Below, one piece after another: positions 61,188 to 64,000 of a DNA stretch of 64,000 nt (its first letter is position 1; the number at the start of each line of letters is the position of its first letter). The notes under the pieces are model-generated. The model was not told where the DNA came from. It made no database searches and worked only from the letters and a program-made list of their open reading frames with translations. The stretch covers positions 10,791,375 to 10,855,374 of the forward strand of contig CAIIXF020000005.1 of NCBI GenBank assembly GCA_903813345.2, written 5' to 3'. Made by a program: the position numbers and the translations under genes. The DNA comes from Owenia fusiformis. Its lineage: Eukaryota > Annelida > Polychaeta > Sabellida > Oweniidae.

Positions 61188-62229
61188 TACCCCATATAAA
61201 GTTAAACTCACTTTGGCTAAATATTGACGTCTTATCCGATGTTATTCAAATGTTATATGTGAAACCTTTTTTCATTTTAAAAATGTGGTTTTTGGAGGAC
61301 TTTTTGTTCAAAAATCGTGAATTAATTTAAAACTAAAGTTTAGAGGTCACAAGTATCTTTTGATAAGCGATTATGTACACCGATGCACAGTTTGTGGAAA
61401 AAATTCATGCATGAAAGTGGTTCAGAGAAAAGGTGATTTAGGCATCATAATTGCAAAAAGACGCTAAACATAATTATGCAAATTGTGTCTAAAATTTTAG
61501 TTCTCACAGAAACCGATGATACAGTGATAGTTGAAACTAATATATATATAGTCCTTTTCAACCTAGTTATAGACAATCAATATTTTTTATTTTGGAGTTA
61601 TTTAGAATAGATTGACATATTTAAATGTTTAAAAACAAACGAAAATAAACATGGCGGACAATTTATCCGAAAAATCTATTTCGCCAACAAATTCGCCACC
61701 AAACAGCCCCAACTGGCGTGTTTTGGGAATATTGATGTGAAAAACTCTCCTCAGTTTAGGATAAAGCAAGTATGTACAATCAGTTTTGAAATGAGGTTTA
61801 TCCCTCGGGAGGTTTGCATATCTACCTTTGGTCCTTACGGTCCCTCAGGTAGATATTTATGTCCCCCTGGATGAACTCCATATCAAAAACCTCCCAGTAT
61901 ATAAAAGTCTTATATATTATATACATGTATATGGGGATGTCACGATGATGTCACAGGGTGCAAACTGTTTTTAATGTGTTAAAACATTTAAGTGGCACAT
62001 TGTCATTGTATATGACGTTTTATTAATGAAATTGTGTGTCCTTTGTTAATTCCTTATCTATGATGGTGTGTTTTGTACTGTATTTGTACATTTGTTTGAA
62101 AAAATGACGGGAAAGGTATATATCTGGGAAATAAAAAGCTGACAATATTTTAGGAAAATATCATTAAAACTTTTTTAGTCATAAAAATAGCAATGAAAAA
62201 CATATTTTTTAAATTTTGCACGGGGCCTT
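61188..62229. mobile_element. TTAA-family element, copy 2 (inverted, with insertion)
   Basis: Matches 39691-40476 in the opposite orientation at many points: ACCCCATATAAAGTT, GACTTTTTGTTCAAAAATCG, TAAGTGGCACATTG, GCACGGGGCCTTTAAA. The termini are more decayed than in copy 1, and a palindrome at 61804-61916 lies within, which probably explains part of the extra length. Confidence 0.7.
61804..61916. repeat. small palindrome with GGTCC-rich loop
   Basis: GGGAGGTTT at the left faces AAACCTCCC at the right. The loop contains CTTTGGTCCTTACGGTCCCT, comparable to the loop at 37300-37444 (GGGACCTGCGGCCCTCGGG). Confidence 0.5.
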
Positions 62230-62569
62230 TAAAAAGTGTAGCTTAACGTCTCTAATATGATACGATTGATCAAGATGTTGTCTAGAAAGAAGTTGTCTAG
62301 AAAAACATGTCAATGTTTAATAAAAGAACAATCGAAGTAATGATCCAATGGTGTTTTGCCCCCAACCACAACAATCCAGGAAACTGCATGCTGATTATAC
62401 AGCTTAAAGTATATTAGTTGGGTGCCATTCTCCATTTATAGCAACAAATCTAAAAGTTTTCCAGCAATTCGCTAATTGATATACTGTATATCATAACTTG
62501 ACATTTTGGCAAATTCCCCACACATCGATTAATAAATTAATATACAAGTAGAATGTCATCTGTCAATTT

Positions 62570-62591
62570 GTATATATATATATATATATAT
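62570..62591. repeat. TA microsatellite
   Basis: About eleven TA dinucleotides. The surrounding 62230-63241 holds no gene or known repeat that I can support. Confidence 0.9.
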
Positions 62592-63241
62592 TTATTCTGT
62601 TTTATATATCTATATTGACTGACAAGAGATTCCTCATTCCTTGATTTACACTCGATCCAAACCCAGTACGTATGTGAAAGCCATAACATTCCAAGCAACA
62701 GTGATGTCCTAGTATTGCCAAGACGTGACTCCAGATTCATACTCAGTTCTCATTATTTTTGATTTAGATCATTGATGCAATTAATTCAACATTTTGAAAT
62801 ATAAACATGTACACCAATCGGAAAAAATGTAGATGAGGCCAGGTTTTTCATGTTGTTTCATTTAATTGACTGTTTAATTACAGCGATAACATAAGTAGCT
62901 ATTTACTATTATTATGTCATTTTAGTCCCATATATATTAATCTGGAGGAATATTAACAATAATCCATTTCAAAACGTTTTTCCAACCCAATGATTACGTC
63001 ACATTATTTTATTGTAGACAAAATGAACCAGAAATCGGAGCAGAGAAATCTGTTTTTTCTAATTTTTCAAAATTGATGAAAAAATTTGCAAAGTAGAAAA
63101 CAGTGTGGCACATTAAGTGGGTGATAATAGGTGAATTTTCAAACATGTGTGATCTTTTTAGGGAACGTTTTTAAGTCATAGTGAGATAAATGTCTGTGAT
63201 TCTCTACACTTATCAAAAAGACGCAATTTGGCTGTATCCAT

Positions 63242-63449
63242 CCTCCTAAGCAGGTATCCAGAATGCGTACCTCCTTCTTCCCCCTGCTATAACCAATTTG
63301 GAAGCGCCCGATTAAACTGAATCACGTGATCTTATTATGCGCAATGACTTATACATGATTTCTGTCGCAGTGTTGCGACAGCCAATCAGATTGCGAGTTC
63401 TTAATCGGGGAAAGGCTAACTGCTTATCGCAGGGGGTAAAGAGAAAGAA
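63242..63449. repeat. 200-bp dispersed repeat, copy 2
   Basis: Close copy of 31336-31535, differing by scattered substitutions and a few small indels. The rest of the window (63450-64000) shows nothing recognisable. Confidence 0.8.
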
Positions 63450-64000
63450 TATATTCTGGATTTTGAAGCCCTGTGATCGGAGGATGGGCTGTATCTAGAG
63501 CAGTAGAAATTGCTATAGAAAGGTTAATAATTGCTTATCTTTCAGAAAATACAGTTGGGCGTTGGTGTTGCTCAAAATAGCTTAAATTACGAAATGTGAT
63601 CATTAAATAATTCAGAGAGCCAATGGATTGTTAAAGTAATTCTGGAATAGCCAGGCAATAAGTGGAACTTGAGTCTAACATCCTCTAAACTTTTATGTTA
63701 GTCTTAGGTGGAACACACGGCCAGAAGAAATACTATGGCTTCTACACACGTATACCATGAAGGCGTGCCTCGTTTGTCGTCCTCACTATACATGTACATC
63801 AAGTAAATATATATATTATTCCTCATATGTGACAGTATAAAATAATAACACGTTTACTCGGGATTCAAACATTCATAACATGCGTGCGCATCTTTATCAT
63901 TACAAGATACATTGGTACAACTAATCTACAGAATGATCTATATATTTAGCTTTATTTTATAGAAAGACTTGAGATTTATAATTATACAGATGTGAGATGT

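Noticed and set aside
1-64000. LTR retrotransposon, endogenous virus or other capsid-bearing element
   Set aside because: No long direct terminal repeats, primer-binding site, or gag, integrase, capsid or envelope motifs were seen in any frame.

Overview
This is nuclear DNA from an animal. The genes are split by spliceosomal introns, introns are long and AT-rich, coding density is low, and many short palindromic DNA transposons fill the introns and gaps. The encoded proteins (the splicing factor acinus and a metabotropic GABA-B-type receptor) are typical of metazoans. The repeat style and base composition suggest a marine invertebrate such as a hemichordate, echinoderm, lancelet or mollusc, but I cannot name the species.

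Three host genes can be supported. (1) About 1-16.6 kb, plus strand: the 3' three quarters of acinus (ACIN1). There are 17 confident exons with consistent reading phase (1047 codons plus stop), carrying acidic/proline-rich, RS, RRM and RNPS1/SAP18-binding parts; the 5' end with the SAP domain lies upstream. (2) 24322-25461, plus strand: an apparently single-exon gene for a secreted protein of 379 residues that I do not recognise, possibly a beta-propeller. (3) 54207-40724, minus strand: a complete 13-exon class C receptor related to GABA-B receptors. It has 789 residues, with signal peptide, Venus-flytrap domain, seven membrane helices and a short tail, and the phases agree across all 12 introns.

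The remainder is mobile and repeated DNA. Many elements are 'foldback' type: two long inverted arms around a non-coding centre, flanked by target duplications that suggest the superfamily. TA flanks (mariner/Tc1-like) occur at 8.8, 10.2, 12.8, 34.2, 35.7, 37.6 and 38.3 kb. A perfect 8-bp duplication (hAT) is at 10.8 kb. TTAA flanks are at 39.7 kb, and 5-bp duplications with CACGC ends are at 19.9 and 57.0 kb. The last two share a terminal motif and are the most interesting mobile elements here, because 5-bp duplications plus CAC ends recall the Transib/RAG superfamily. Three broken LINE pieces, a tRNA-derived SINE, mariner transposase debris, a five-copy 152-bp tandem array, a 1.4-kb intronic minisatellite and several dispersed repeats complete the inventory. 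I saw no LTR element, endogenous virus, rRNA gene, functional tRNA or CRISPR array.

The three genes do not form a functional unit: acinus acts in nuclear RNA processing and the receptor at the cell surface. All exon models were made by eye from splice signals, phase and similarity remembered from the families.
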